Part shown: one piece after another, positions 56,654-64,000 of the stretch
How the letters are laid out: every line of letters starts with the position of its first letter
How positions within the stretch are numbered: position 1 is the stretch's first letter
Assembly: GCA_038250675.1 (NCBI GenBank)
Contig: JBBSCB010000004.1
Location: forward strand, 74,482-138,481
Origin: JAICUF01 sp038250675
Lineage (GTDB): Bacteria; Gemmatimonadota; Gemmatimonadetes; Gemmatimonadales; GWC2-71-9
DNA: 64,000 nt
Direction of reading: 5' to 3'
Position numbers and translations under genes: made by a program
Notes under the pieces: model-generated
The model's input: only the letters and a program-made list of their open reading frames with translations
What the model was told of the DNA's origin: nothing
The model's database searches: none

Positions 56654-56767
56654 CGGCACCTCCCGCTCAAAAGTGTCCCCGGCCTCGCGGGTGGTCGCGG
56701 TTCCACGGTTCAACGATAACCCGCCCGGGGCCACTCCGTCCCTGATCCGCAGGTCACTCTGTCCCGC

Positions 56768-56797
56768 TTGACCCGGGTCCCGTGCGGCTGCTAGGAT
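56768..56797 (+). promoter_or_regulatory. Promoter of an outer-membrane protein gene
   Basis: TTGACC and TAGGAT are 18 bases apart, ending 57 bases before the ATG at 56855. Confidence 0.6.
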
Positions 56798-56854
56798 GAG
56801 AAGGCAGCCGGCTGTCGGCCGGCCCCGCTCCTTTCATTCCACACAGGAATCGCA

Positions 56855-57412
56855 ATGCTCCGTGGACGCGCGGCACTGCTCGCGGTCGGCGTCGTTCTGA
56901 TGGCGCGGCCGCTCTCGGGACAGGGCACCTCATTCGCCGTTGGCGCCGGCATCGCGATCCCGGCGCGCACGTTCAAAGTCGCCGTCAAGCCCGGGGGGTT
57001 CGGTCTGGTCTCGCTCAAGTTCACGCCGGGCAGCTTGCCATTCGGAATTCGGGTGGACGGCGAGTACATGGAGCTGCGCGGCAAGCAGGCCCGCGGATTC
57101 ACCTATCCGCGGCATCGCATCCGCGGCCTCCGGGTCAGCGCCGACTATCAACTCGAGGCGCCGGAGGATTCGCCGTGGCGCGGCTGGGTGTTCGGCGGGT
57201 TCGGCGCCTATTACGATGAGCTGGATCGCGGCGTCCCGGCGGTGACGCTGTATGGCCGGACCCACCCCGGAGCGCAAGTCGGCGTCGGTGCCGGCCTCAA
57301 GATGGGTGGCATCGAGCCGTTCCTCGAAATCCAGTATCAGACGGTCTGGGTCCCCGGTGTGGACGACAAGACGTTCCCCATCATGTTTGGCGTGAAGTTC
57401 GGCGGACCATAG
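56855..57412 (+). CDS. Small outer-membrane beta-barrel protein
   Basis: 185 residues with a signal peptide (ALLAVGVVLMARPLSGQG). The mature part has eight or so alternating beta strands (GIRVDGEYMELR, LRVSADYQLEA, WVFGGFGAYYDE, VGVGAGLKMGG, PFLEIQYQTVWV) and ends in a typical barrel strand with a Phe near the end (IMFGVKFGGP). Likely an OmpW/OmpX-like eight-stranded barrel. No partner gene; its own promoter precedes it. Confidence 0.8.
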   Translation: MLRGRAALLAVGVVLMARPLSGQGTSFAVGAGIAIPARTFKVAVKPGGFGLVSLKFTPGSLPFGIRVDGEYMELRGKQARGFTYPRHRIRGLRVSADYQLEAPEDSPWRGWVFGGFGAYYDELDRGVPAVTLYGRTHPGAQVGVGAGLKMGGIEPFLEIQYQTVWVPGVDDKTFPIMFGVKFGGP

Positions 57413-57470
57413 TCCGGGGGCTGCCGCGGGCGGGTTCGCACCACACCCAATGCCTGACTAGTTTTCCCGC

Positions 57471-59060
57471 ATGCGATTCATCACACCTCGGGCGCGACGG
57501 CGTGCCGCGCTCGCGCTCGTGCCGTTGCTGCTCACCGCCGGTTCCCGCCCCCCGTCCGTCTCGCCACCCGCGCTCGTTGTCCTGTTCGTCGTCGACCAGA
57601 TGCGGCCGGACTACTTCGCCCGGTTTGGCGCTCAGTTCACCGGCGGGCTGGCGCGGCTCCGCGCGCATGGCGCGTTCTATCCCAACGGGCTCCAGGACCA
57701 CGCCATCACTCAGACGGCGCCGGGGCACGCGACCATTCTCTCGGGCCGGACCCCGGCCAGCACCGGCATCCTCAGCAATGATCGGAGTGTCCCGGACGCC
57801 GCCTCCCCGGTGCTCGGCGCGCCGGGGGCGAGCGGCGCGTCCCCGCGGCGCTTTCAGGGGAGCACGCTCTACGACTGGATGCTGGCGCGTGATGCCGGCT
57901 CGCGCGTCCTGGCGGTCTCGCGCAAGGATCGTAGCGCCATTCTTCCGGTGGGCCGCGCGCGGGGGGACGTCTACTGGTTTGTCGACGGCCGCTTCACCAC
58001 CAGCCGCTACTACGTCGACACGCTCCCCGCCTGGGTGCGGGCTTACGCTGCGCGGAACGGGCCGGCCCGCCTCGCGGGGCGGACGTGGAGCATGTTGCTG
58101 CCGCCCGACGCGTATGCCGAAGCCGATTCGCTGGCATTCGAGAATCACGGCGTGGATGTCGCATTCCCGCACGTCCTGCCCACGGCGCCGGACTCGCTCA
58201 CCGCGCGCCTGCTCCGCTACCCGTGGATGGATTCGCTCACGCTCGACTTTGCGCTCGAGGGGGCGCGCCGCACGGGGCTCGGCCGGCGCCGCGAGGGAAC
58301 CGATCTGCTCGTCGTGTCGCTCTCCACGACCGACGAGATCGGACACGACTGGGGACCGGACTCGCGCGAGATGCACGATCAGATCCTGCGGCTGGACCAC
58401 TGGATGGGGTGGTTTCTCGATTCACTCGGCGTGCTGGTGCCGCCCGCCCGCACCGTTATTGCGCTCACCGCCGATCACGGGATCCTGCCTGCGCCCGACT
58501 ACGCCCGCGACGTGCTGCATCAGGCGGCCGGCCGCGCGTGGCTGGGCGACATCGCAACCGACGCGGAACGCACCTTTGCGGCGCGCTATCACCGCTCGTT
58601 TGCTTTCCGGTTTGAATACGGCCTGCTCACGGCCGACGTCGCGGAGCTCGCCGCGATCGGCGTGGATGTGGACAGCCTCGCTCGCGCGCTTGCGGCCGTG
58701 GCTCGCGGCCGGCCCGGGATCAGCAGGACGTACACGCCGGCCATGCTGGCGGCCGCGCCGCCGACCGATGTGATGGCCGCGCGCTGGCGTCGATCGATCG
58801 TGCCGGGCATCGGGTGGCTGTTCGCCGCGGTTACGGCACCCGGCGTCATCTGGTCCCGGAATGGCGTGGCCAATCACGGGACGCCGCAGGAGGGCGACGT
58901 GCGGGTGCCGATCATCGTCTTCGGTCCCGGCGTGCATGCGGGTACGTTTCCGCGTCGGGTGCCGATCGAAGATATTGCCCCGACGCTCGCTCGCCTCATC
59001 GGCGTCACGCCGACCCAGCCGATCGCGGGCCGCCCGCTTACGGAGGTCTTCGCGCGATGA
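57471..59060 (+). CDS. Alkaline phosphatase-family hydrolase (PafA/PhoD-like)
   Basis: 529 residues with a signal-like hydrophobic start (LALVPLLLTAGSRP). The alkaline-phosphatase fold: metal-site VVDQMRPDYFARF, nucleophile Thr in TQTAPGHATILSG, LLVVSLSTTDEIGHDWGPDS, LTADHGILP and HGTPQEGDVRVPIIVFGPG. Family members (PafA type) hydrolyse phosphate esters outside the cytoplasm. The substrate, mono- or diester, is not clear. It is coupled (ATGA) to the next gene. Confidence 0.88.
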   Translation: MRFITPRARRRAALALVPLLLTAGSRPPSVSPPALVVLFVVDQMRPDYFARFGAQFTGGLARLRAHGAFYPNGLQDHAITQTAPGHATILSGRTPASTGILSNDRSVPDAASPVLGAPGASGASPRRFQGSTLYDWMLARDAGSRVLAVSRKDRSAILPVGRARGDVYWFVDGRFTTSRYYVDTLPAWVRAYAARNGPARLAGRTWSMLLPPDAYAEADSLAFENHGVDVAFPHVLPTAPDSLTARLLRYPWMDSLTLDFALEGARRTGLGRRREGTDLLVVSLSTTDEIGHDWGPDSREMHDQILRLDHWMGWFLDSLGVLVPPARTVIALTADHGILPAPDYARDVLHQAAGRAWLGDIATDAERTFAARYHRSFAFRFEYGLLTADVAELAAIGVDVDSLARALAAVARGRPGISRTYTPAMLAAAPPTDVMAARWRRSIVPGIGWLFAAVTAPGVIWSRNGVANHGTPQEGDVRVPIIVFGPGVHAGTFPRRVPIEDIAPTLARLIGVTPTQPIAGRPLTEVFAR

Positions 59061-59404
59061 GTGCGTTTCCGCCACTGCCGTGCTACCCGTGCCCGCACGC
59101 CTCCGCCTGCTGCGCCTATGGCGTGACCCTGGGCGACGACGAGACGGCCGCCATCACCGCGGCCCATGGGCCGGACGTCGTCTACCGGACGCGCTGGGGG
59201 GAGTGGCGGACGCGGGTGCGCGGCGGGCGGTGTGTGCTGCTTCGCGACAACGTCTGCACGATCCACGCACAGGCCTACTATCCCGCCGTCTGTCGCGGGT
59301 TTCCCTGGATCGACGCCGAGACGGGCGGCCCCTACGAGTTCGATCAGACGATCTGTCCGGAGTTTGTTGCGCGCCCCGAGCTCGTCAGCATCGGAAGGCG
59401 GTGA
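59057..59404 (+). CDS. YkgJ-family cysteine-cluster protein
   Basis: 115 residues, ATG overlapping the phosphatase stop. Cysteines are set out as CYPCPHASACCAYG, GGRCVLLRDNVCTIH, AVCRGFPWID and TICPEF, the pattern of the YkgJ/zinc- or iron-cluster family of unknown function. It is independent of the preceding enzyme apart from translational coupling. Confidence 0.85.
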   Translation: MSAFPPLPCYPCPHASACCAYGVTLGDDETAAITAAHGPDVVYRTRWGEWRTRVRGGRCVLLRDNVCTIHAQAYYPAVCRGFPWIDAETGGPYEFDQTICPEFVARPELVSIGRR

Positions 59405-59438
59405 GCGCGACGCCCATCCACCATCACCGAGGTCACGC

Positions 59439-60722
59439 ATGCCTGTTTCCCGGTCCGCACTCGTCCTGTCCCTCATCGCAGTCGGTCTCGTGAGCGCGTC
59501 CGCCGCCGCGCAGTCCGCGGATCCCGCACTGGAGCACGCGCGGCGTCTCCTGCGGTCCACGCCCCTGATCGACGGCCACAACGATCTGCCGTGGGAGATC
59601 CGCACCTCCAGGACCGCCCCGCGCGACGTCGACGCCTACGATATCCGGAAGCCGGCGCCGATGCACACCGATCTGGCCCGGCTGGCGGAGGGACAGGTGG
59701 CGGCGCAGTTCTGGTCGATCTACGTCCCCGGGGAGGTGAAGGACAGCGGCTTCGCCCGGATCCAGCTCGAGCAGTTCGACATCGCGCGCCGGATGATCGC
59801 CAGATACCCCGACCGTCTCGCGCTGGCCCTCACGGCCGACGACATCGAGCGGGACTTCAAGCAGGGCAAAATCGCGTCGCTGCTGGGAATGGAGGGCGGG
59901 CACGTCATCGAGAACTCGCTGGGCGCGCTGCGAGCATACTATGCGCTGGGCGCCCGCTACATGACGCTCACCCACAACGTCACCCTCGACTGGGCCGACG
60001 CCGCGCAGGACAGCGCCGTGCACGGCGGCCTGACGCCCTTCGGCCGCGAGGTGGTGCGGGAGATGAACCGTCTGGGCATGCTGGTGGACTTGTCGCATGT
60101 GTCGCCCGGGACGATGAGCGATGCGCTGGATGTCGCGCAGGCCCCGGTCATATTTTCACACTCGTCCGCCCGTGCACTCCTCGACGTCCCCCGCAACGTG
60201 CCCGACTCGATCCTCGCGCGCCTGCCCGCCAACGGCGGCGTTGTGATGGTGACCTTCGTCCCCGGCTTCGTCTCGCCGGCCATCGCGGAGTGGAGCCGCG
60301 GCGCCGGAGAGCGCATGCGTGAGATCCGGGGCACGACGCGGGACTCGGTGGAGGTGCGGCGCCAGTTTGCCGAATGGCGTTCGGCGCACCCCCGGCCCCG
60401 GGCCACCATCAAGGACGTGGCCGATCATGTCGAGCACGTGCGCAGCATCGCCGGCGCCGACCATGTCGGCATCGGCAGCGACTTCGACGGCGTGGACGAG
60501 ACGCCGGAAGGGCTGGAGGACTCGTCGAAGTATCCCTATCTGTTTGCCGAGCTGATCCGGCGGGGCTGGAGCGACACGGATCTCCGGAAGCTGGCGGGCC
60601 AGAACCTGCTCCGGGCATTTCACGCCGCCGAGGCGACGGCGCGACGCCTGCAGGAGACGACGCGCCCCTCTACCCGGACGATCGAGGAACTCGACGGTCC
60701 GAAGCCGGCACCGGCGACCTGA
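59439..60722 (+). CDS. Membrane dipeptidase-like enzyme (M19, renal dipeptidase family)
   Basis: 427 residues from the ATG at 59439, with a signal peptide (VLSLIAVGLVSASAAAQS). The binuclear zinc site is given by HNDLPW, the bridging Glu in GMEGGHVIEN, HVSPGTM, HSSARALLDVPRNVPD and IGSDFDGVDETPEGLEDSSKYP. It cleaves dipeptides, including those with D-residues, outside the cytoplasm. Its end overlaps the convergent SURF1 gene by 53 bases. Confidence 0.9.
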   Translation: MPVSRSALVLSLIAVGLVSASAAAQSADPALEHARRLLRSTPLIDGHNDLPWEIRTSRTAPRDVDAYDIRKPAPMHTDLARLAEGQVAAQFWSIYVPGEVKDSGFARIQLEQFDIARRMIARYPDRLALALTADDIERDFKQGKIASLLGMEGGHVIENSLGALRAYYALGARYMTLTHNVTLDWADAAQDSAVHGGLTPFGREVVREMNRLGMLVDLSHVSPGTMSDALDVAQAPVIFSHSSARALLDVPRNVPDSILARLPANGGVVMVTFVPGFVSPAIAEWSRGAGERMREIRGTTRDSVEVRRQFAEWRSAHPRPRATIKDVADHVEHVRSIAGADHVGIGSDFDGVDETPEGLEDSSKYPYLFAELIRRGWSDTDLRKLAGQNLLRAFHAAEATARRLQETTRPSTRTIEELDGPKPAPAT

Positions 60723-61401
60723 GGAGGATGCCGGCCACGATCAGCGCGGTGGCCGCGAAGGCAAACCACTGGATCGCGTAGCTGAGGTGGGGCCCGTCAT
60801 CGTACCGTGGTGGCTCGAGGCGCCGGGGAAAACGGGGCGTGGCGGCGTCGGCCTGCTGGAGGAGGTAGAAGCGGGTGAAGACGGGATACGGCAGCCGGCC
60901 CACGGCGGCGCGATCGAGGCGGGCCCACGTCGTATGTCCCGCACGGCTGAGCGGGTGGCCGGCATCGGCGGGGCGATCGATCGGGAGCGCGATGCCGCTG
61001 ACGGTCACCACGCCGGGCTCGTCCAGGCCGTCGAGATCCGCGCTTACCGCATCCGGCGCCGGCACAAAGCCGCGATTGACAAGCACCGCCGGCGCCGCGG
61101 GCAGGCGGAGCGGCGTGATGACGTAGACGCCGGGCTGGTCGTCGTGGCTCACCCCGCGGATCACCAGTTCGTGCGCCCGGTCGTAGCGACCCGTCGCGGT
61201 CACCCGCCGGTGTGCCAGCGAGCCGGCCCCTGCCGTCACCGTGTCCAGTGCGACGGGCGGCAGGGCCTCGGCAGCGAGTGCAATATGATTGGCCGCCCTG
61301 CGCTGGGCCAGGCGGTGCACCTGCCAAATGCCCAGCCGGACGCAGACGATCGCGACCAGCACCAGCAGGACCGGGAGAACGATGCGCTTCCGCAGGGACA
61401 T
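60670..61401 (-). CDS. SURF1-family cytochrome oxidase assembly protein
   Basis: 243 residues from the ATG at 61401; a longer frame from 61545 is a run-on. SURF1 marks: N-terminal membrane span (VLPVLLVLVAIVCVRLGIWQVHRLAQRRA), RRVTATGRYDRAHELVIRG, GVYVITPLRLP with LVNRGFVP, and a C-terminal span (SYAIQWFAFAATALIVAGILL). SURF1 helps to insert haem a into cytochrome oxidase, which points to aerobic respiration. Confidence 0.88.
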   Translation of the reverse strand: MSLRKRIVLPVLLVLVAIVCVRLGIWQVHRLAQRRAANHIALAAEALPPVALDTVTAGAGSLAHRRVTATGRYDRAHELVIRGVSHDDQPGVYVITPLRLPAAPAVLVNRGFVPAPDAVSADLDGLDEPGVVTVSGIALPIDRPADAGHPLSRAGHTTWARLDRAAVGRLPYPVFTRFYLLQQADAATPRFPRRLEPPRYDDGPHLSYAIQWFAFAATALIVAGILLRSPVPASDRRVPRSSG

Positions 61402-61571
61402 CAGGTGTCTGTTCCGGGTGACGTCATGGGAGCGGCGGCCCGCCTGAGTCCAAGCCGCAACCATTGGGCAAACAACAAGATAGACGATCGCCAGCCGGGC
61501 GGCCCGCTCCTTGCCAATCGGCGGGCCCGTCCCTCCGCGAGCCACTGCGACTCCTTTTTCGGGTGACTGCC

Positions 61572-62198
61572 ATGCGTGCTCTTCTCCGTGTTCTCCTCAT
61601 CGCCGCCGCGGTGCCGGTGTGCGTGGCGCCCGCGCTGGCCGCCCAGGGGCGCCGCGCGGGCATCGTCGACGTGTCGGGCCGCCAGCGGCATGGCTTCTGG
61701 GGCTCCTTCGGGCTCGGCGCCGGGTCGGAAGCGGTTGATCTGACCGGCGATGCCTACGGCTACAGCGACAATCTCACCAAACCCACGGTGCAGATCCGGC
61801 TCGGCGGCACCCTGAATCGGCATCTGCGCCTGGGTGGTGAGCTGTCCAGCTGGATCAACAGCATCACCGACCCGGTCAACGGCGACGCCGTGGAAACGGT
61901 GGGCGGGCTCTTCGGGATCGCCCAGTTCTACCCGGCAGCGCGGGCCGGCTTCTACCTCAAGGGCGGGCTGGGGCTGGGCCGGAGCGCCATCGACTACAGC
62001 GGGGGCCCCACCATCAGCGATCTGGGGTTCGCGACGGTCCTCGGGCTGGGCTACGATATCAGGGTGGGGCGCCACCTGGCCATCACGCCGACCCTCGACT
62101 TCCAGTTCCACGACTATTCTGGGGCGCAGGGCGGGGGCTACAAGGAGCGGATCGGCGCGCTGGGCGTGGCGCTGACCTATCAGGCCGGCGGCCTTTGA
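61572..62198 (+). CDS. Outer-membrane beta-barrel protein
   Basis: 208 residues from the ATG at 61572; the frame opens earlier but without a signal. Signal peptide (LLRVLLIAAAVPVCVAPALAAQG). The mature part has strands such as HGFWGSFGLGAG, QIRLGGTLNRHLRLGGELSSW, GFYLKGGLGLG, FATVLGLGYDIRVG and GVALTYQAGGL. Probably an eight- to ten-stranded barrel of unknown role, separate from the one at 56855. Confidence 0.8.
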   Translation: MRALLRVLLIAAAVPVCVAPALAAQGRRAGIVDVSGRQRHGFWGSFGLGAGSEAVDLTGDAYGYSDNLTKPTVQIRLGGTLNRHLRLGGELSSWINSITDPVNGDAVETVGGLFGIAQFYPAARAGFYLKGGLGLGRSAIDYSGGPTISDLGFATVLGLGYDIRVGRHLAITPTLDFQFHDYSGAQGGGYKERIGALGVALTYQAGGL

Positions 62199-62267
62199 CC
62201 CCTCACCATCCTGGCCGGTCAGAAGTATCTTCGGGGGGCGCGCTCGCCGATGTGGTGGGCGCGCTCT

Positions 62268-64000
62268 ATGTCTGACACCACGAGTCCTGCTGTGCATGTA
62301 TCGCGCTTTGCCCCGCTGATCCCTTTCGTCCTCGTCTGCGCCGGTCTCGGCGGGTGCGGCGGCGACAGCCTCGTCCTGCCCAAGGATGCCGTCCCCGCCG
62401 CCATCGCCATCATCGGCGGGGACCATCAGGCGGCGACAATCGGCGCGCTGCTGCCCGAGTCGCTGGTCGTGCGGGTCACCGACGCCAGCGGACGTCCGGT
62501 CGAGGGGCAGTCGGTCTCGTTCACCGTGACCGCCGGTGGCGGGAGCGTGGCGCCGGCCGCATCGGCGACCAATGCCGCTGGCCGCGCGGGCAGCCGCTGG
62601 ACGCTGGGCACCAGCGCCGGGCCCCAGACGGTGCAGGCCAAGGTGACCGGCACTGGCGCGCCGGCCAATCTCGTCACCAACTTCACGGCTACCGCGGGAT
62701 CGTCCACGGCGACGACGATTGCGATGGTTCGAGGCGATGCGCAGACCGGCACGGCAGGTTCCTCGCTCACCGACTCGCTGGTCGTCCTGGTGACGGATGC
62801 GTCCAGCAATCCGGTCGCGGGCGTCGGGGTGACCTGGACCCTGACGGGCGGGGGGACGGTGAGTGCGGCGGCGACCACCACAGGCCCCGACGGCCGGACC
62901 GGCGTGCAGCGCACGCTTGGCACCATTGCCGGGGTTCAGACGACGATCGCCACCGTCAGCGGACTCACCGGCTCGCCAATCACCTTCCAGGCGAGCGCCA
63001 CCGTGGGTAGCGCCGGGCAGTTGCTCGTGGCCACGCAACCGTCGGCCACCGCTGCCAGCGGCGCCGCCTTTGCGCAGCCGCCGGTTATCCAGCTCGCCGA
63101 CGGCGGGAGCAACCCGGTCGCCACGGCGGGCATCGCCGTGTCGGTGTCGCTCGCGACCACGCCGGGGCCCGGCGCCTCGCTGGTGGGCGGCGCCACCACC
63201 GTGCCGACCAACGCGCAGGGCCGCGCGACGTTTACCGGGCTCGGCATCTCCGGGCCGGCCGGCGCATATACGCTCAATTTCACCGGGACCAATCTCACCG
63301 GTGTCACGTCGGCGAGCGTGACGCTCGCCGCCGGTGCGGCCGCGCGGCTCGTGTTCACAGGCCAGCCGGGCAACGCCGGCGCGGGCGTGACGATCGCGCC
63401 GCCGGTGACCGTGACGGTGCAGGACGCCCTCGGCAACACCGTCTCCGGCTCGACCGCGAGTGTGACGGTTGCGCTGGCCACCAACCCGGGCGGCGCCACG
63501 CTGGGCGGTACCAACACGGTGAGTGCGGTGAACGGCGTGGCGACGTTCAGCGGGCTGTCGGTCAATCTGGCCGGCAGCGGCTACACCCTTGGCGCCAGCG
63601 GCACCGGGCTCACGGGCGCAACCAGCAACCCGTTCAACATTGCGACCGGTGCCGCGACGACGATCGCCGTCAACGGCGGCGGCGGACAGAGCGCCACGGC
63701 GGGCTCGGCCGTGGCCGTGGCACCGTCGGTCAAGGTGACGGACGCGAGCAACAATGGTGTCGCCGGCGTCAGCGTGACGTTCAGCGTCACCGGGGGAGGC
63801 GGCAGCATCTCCGGTGCATCGCAGACCACCGACGCGCAGGGCATCGCAGCGGTGGGGAGCTGGACGCTGGGCACGGCGGCGGGGGCCAACACGCTGAGCG
63901 CGGTGTCGACCGGGCTCGCCGGCAGCCCGGTGGGGTTCACCGCGACCGGCACGGTCGGCAGCGCCGGCAAGCTGGCCATCACCACGCAGCCGTCATCGAC
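62268..64000 (+). CDS. Large Ig-like repeat lipoprotein (3' end outside window)
   Basis: From the ATG at 62268 the frame is open to the right edge (577 residues visible). A lipobox VCAGLGGCGGD. Repeats of about 90-110 residues resemble Big_1/invasin-type Ig-like domains (AQTGTAGSSLTDSLVVLVTDASSNPVAGVGVTWTLTGGG, SATAGSAVAVAPSVKVTDASNNGVAGVSVTFSV). At least five are visible. Surface adhesion or matrix-binding is likely; a C-terminal domain may follow outside the window. Confidence 0.85.
   Translation, partial: MSDTTSPAVHVSRFAPLIPFVLVCAGLGGCGGDSLVLPKDAVPAAIAIIGGDHQAATIGALLPESLVVRVTDASGRPVEGQSVSFTVTAGGGSVAPAASATNAAGRAGSRWTLGTSAGPQTVQAKVTGTGAPANLVTNFTATAGSSTATTIAMVRGDAQTGTAGSSLTDSLVVLVTDASSNPVAGVGVTWTLTGGGTVSAAATTTGPDGRTGVQRTLGTIAGVQTTIATVSGLTGSPITFQASATVGSAGQLLVATQPSATAASGAAFAQPPVIQLADGGSNPVATAGIAVSVSLATTPGPGASLVGGATTVPTNAQGRATFTGLGISGPAGAYTLNFTGTNLTGVTSASVTLAAGAAARLVFTGQPGNAGAGVTIAPPVTVTVQDALGNTVSGSTASVTVALATNPGGATLGGTNTVSAVNGVATFSGLSVNLAGSGYTLGASGTGLTGATSNPFNIATGAATTIAVNGGGGQSATAGSAVAVAPSVKVTDASNNGVAGVSVTFSVTGGGGSISGASQTTDAQGIAAVGSWTLGTAAGANTLSAVSTGLAGSPVGFTATGTVGSAGKLAITTQPSS

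Overview
The window is about 64 kb of uniformly GC-rich bacterial DNA with densely packed genes. Neighbouring genes very often share their stop and start codons (ATGA or GTGA). Several traits point to a Gram-negative, environmental, aerobic organism. These are Ig-like lipoproteins with a CGGD-type lipobox, outer-membrane beta-barrels, a Tat-exported peptidase, SURF1, and tyrosine and hydroxyproline catabolism. The style fits Gemmatimonadota or a similar soil phylum. That assignment is inferred; there is no rRNA here to prove it.

Region 1 (1-27.6 kb) is a contractile injection locus of type VI secretion (T6SS) type. A core run from 13.6 to 26.5 kb encodes the sheath (TssB, TssC), the Hcp tube, TssE, the VgrG spike, baseplate TssF, TssG and TssK, the ClpV ATPase and a membrane FHA protein. 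A well-formed sigma70-type promoter at 13418-13446 precedes it. Upstream is a second plus-strand run (3.7-13.4 kb) of spike, adaptor and cargo genes. It holds a PAAR protein, two OmpA-like/peptidoglycan-binding proteins, a HExxHxxxxxH metalloprotease, a HEAT-repeat lipoprotein, a LysM adaptor and an 827-residue unknown. A DUF4123 chaperone pair diverges from the PAAR gene. A ubiquitin-like/membrane/FHA-like protein and a membrane VWA protein open the window. TssJ, TssL, TssM and TssA are not seen, and TssG carries a PASTA-like N-terminal domain. This is the most interesting part of the window.

Region 2 (27.7-35.7 kb) is a trans-4-hydroxy-L-proline operon: Tat-exported Xaa-Pro peptidase, GntR regulator, aldehyde dehydrogenase, hydroxyproline epimerase, three-part D-hydroxyproline dehydrogenase and a DHDPS-family deaminase. 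Together these would convert collagen-type peptides to 2-oxoglutarate.

Region 3 (35.7-47.5 kb) is mixed: an Ig-like metallopeptidase lipoprotein, a polytopic membrane protein, a tiny lipoprotein, a tail-anchored AAA ATPase, a hybrid histidine kinase, and a VIT/VWA protein in one operon with an ECF sigma factor and its anti-sigma factor.

Region 4 (47.8-55.5 kb) has tyrosine degradation genes (HPPD, homogentisate dioxygenase, acetoacetyl-CoA synthetase) with a DmpA-type peptidase, then a DUF937 protein, an EamA transporter and a class IV aminotransferase.

Region 5 (55.5-64 kb) has five tRNA genes (His, Trp, Glu, Glu, Lys) behind a clear promoter. They are followed by a GNAT protein, two beta-barrel proteins, an alkaline phosphatase-family enzyme, a cysteine-cluster protein, a renal-type dipeptidase, SURF1 and the start of a large Ig-like repeat lipoprotein that runs off the end.
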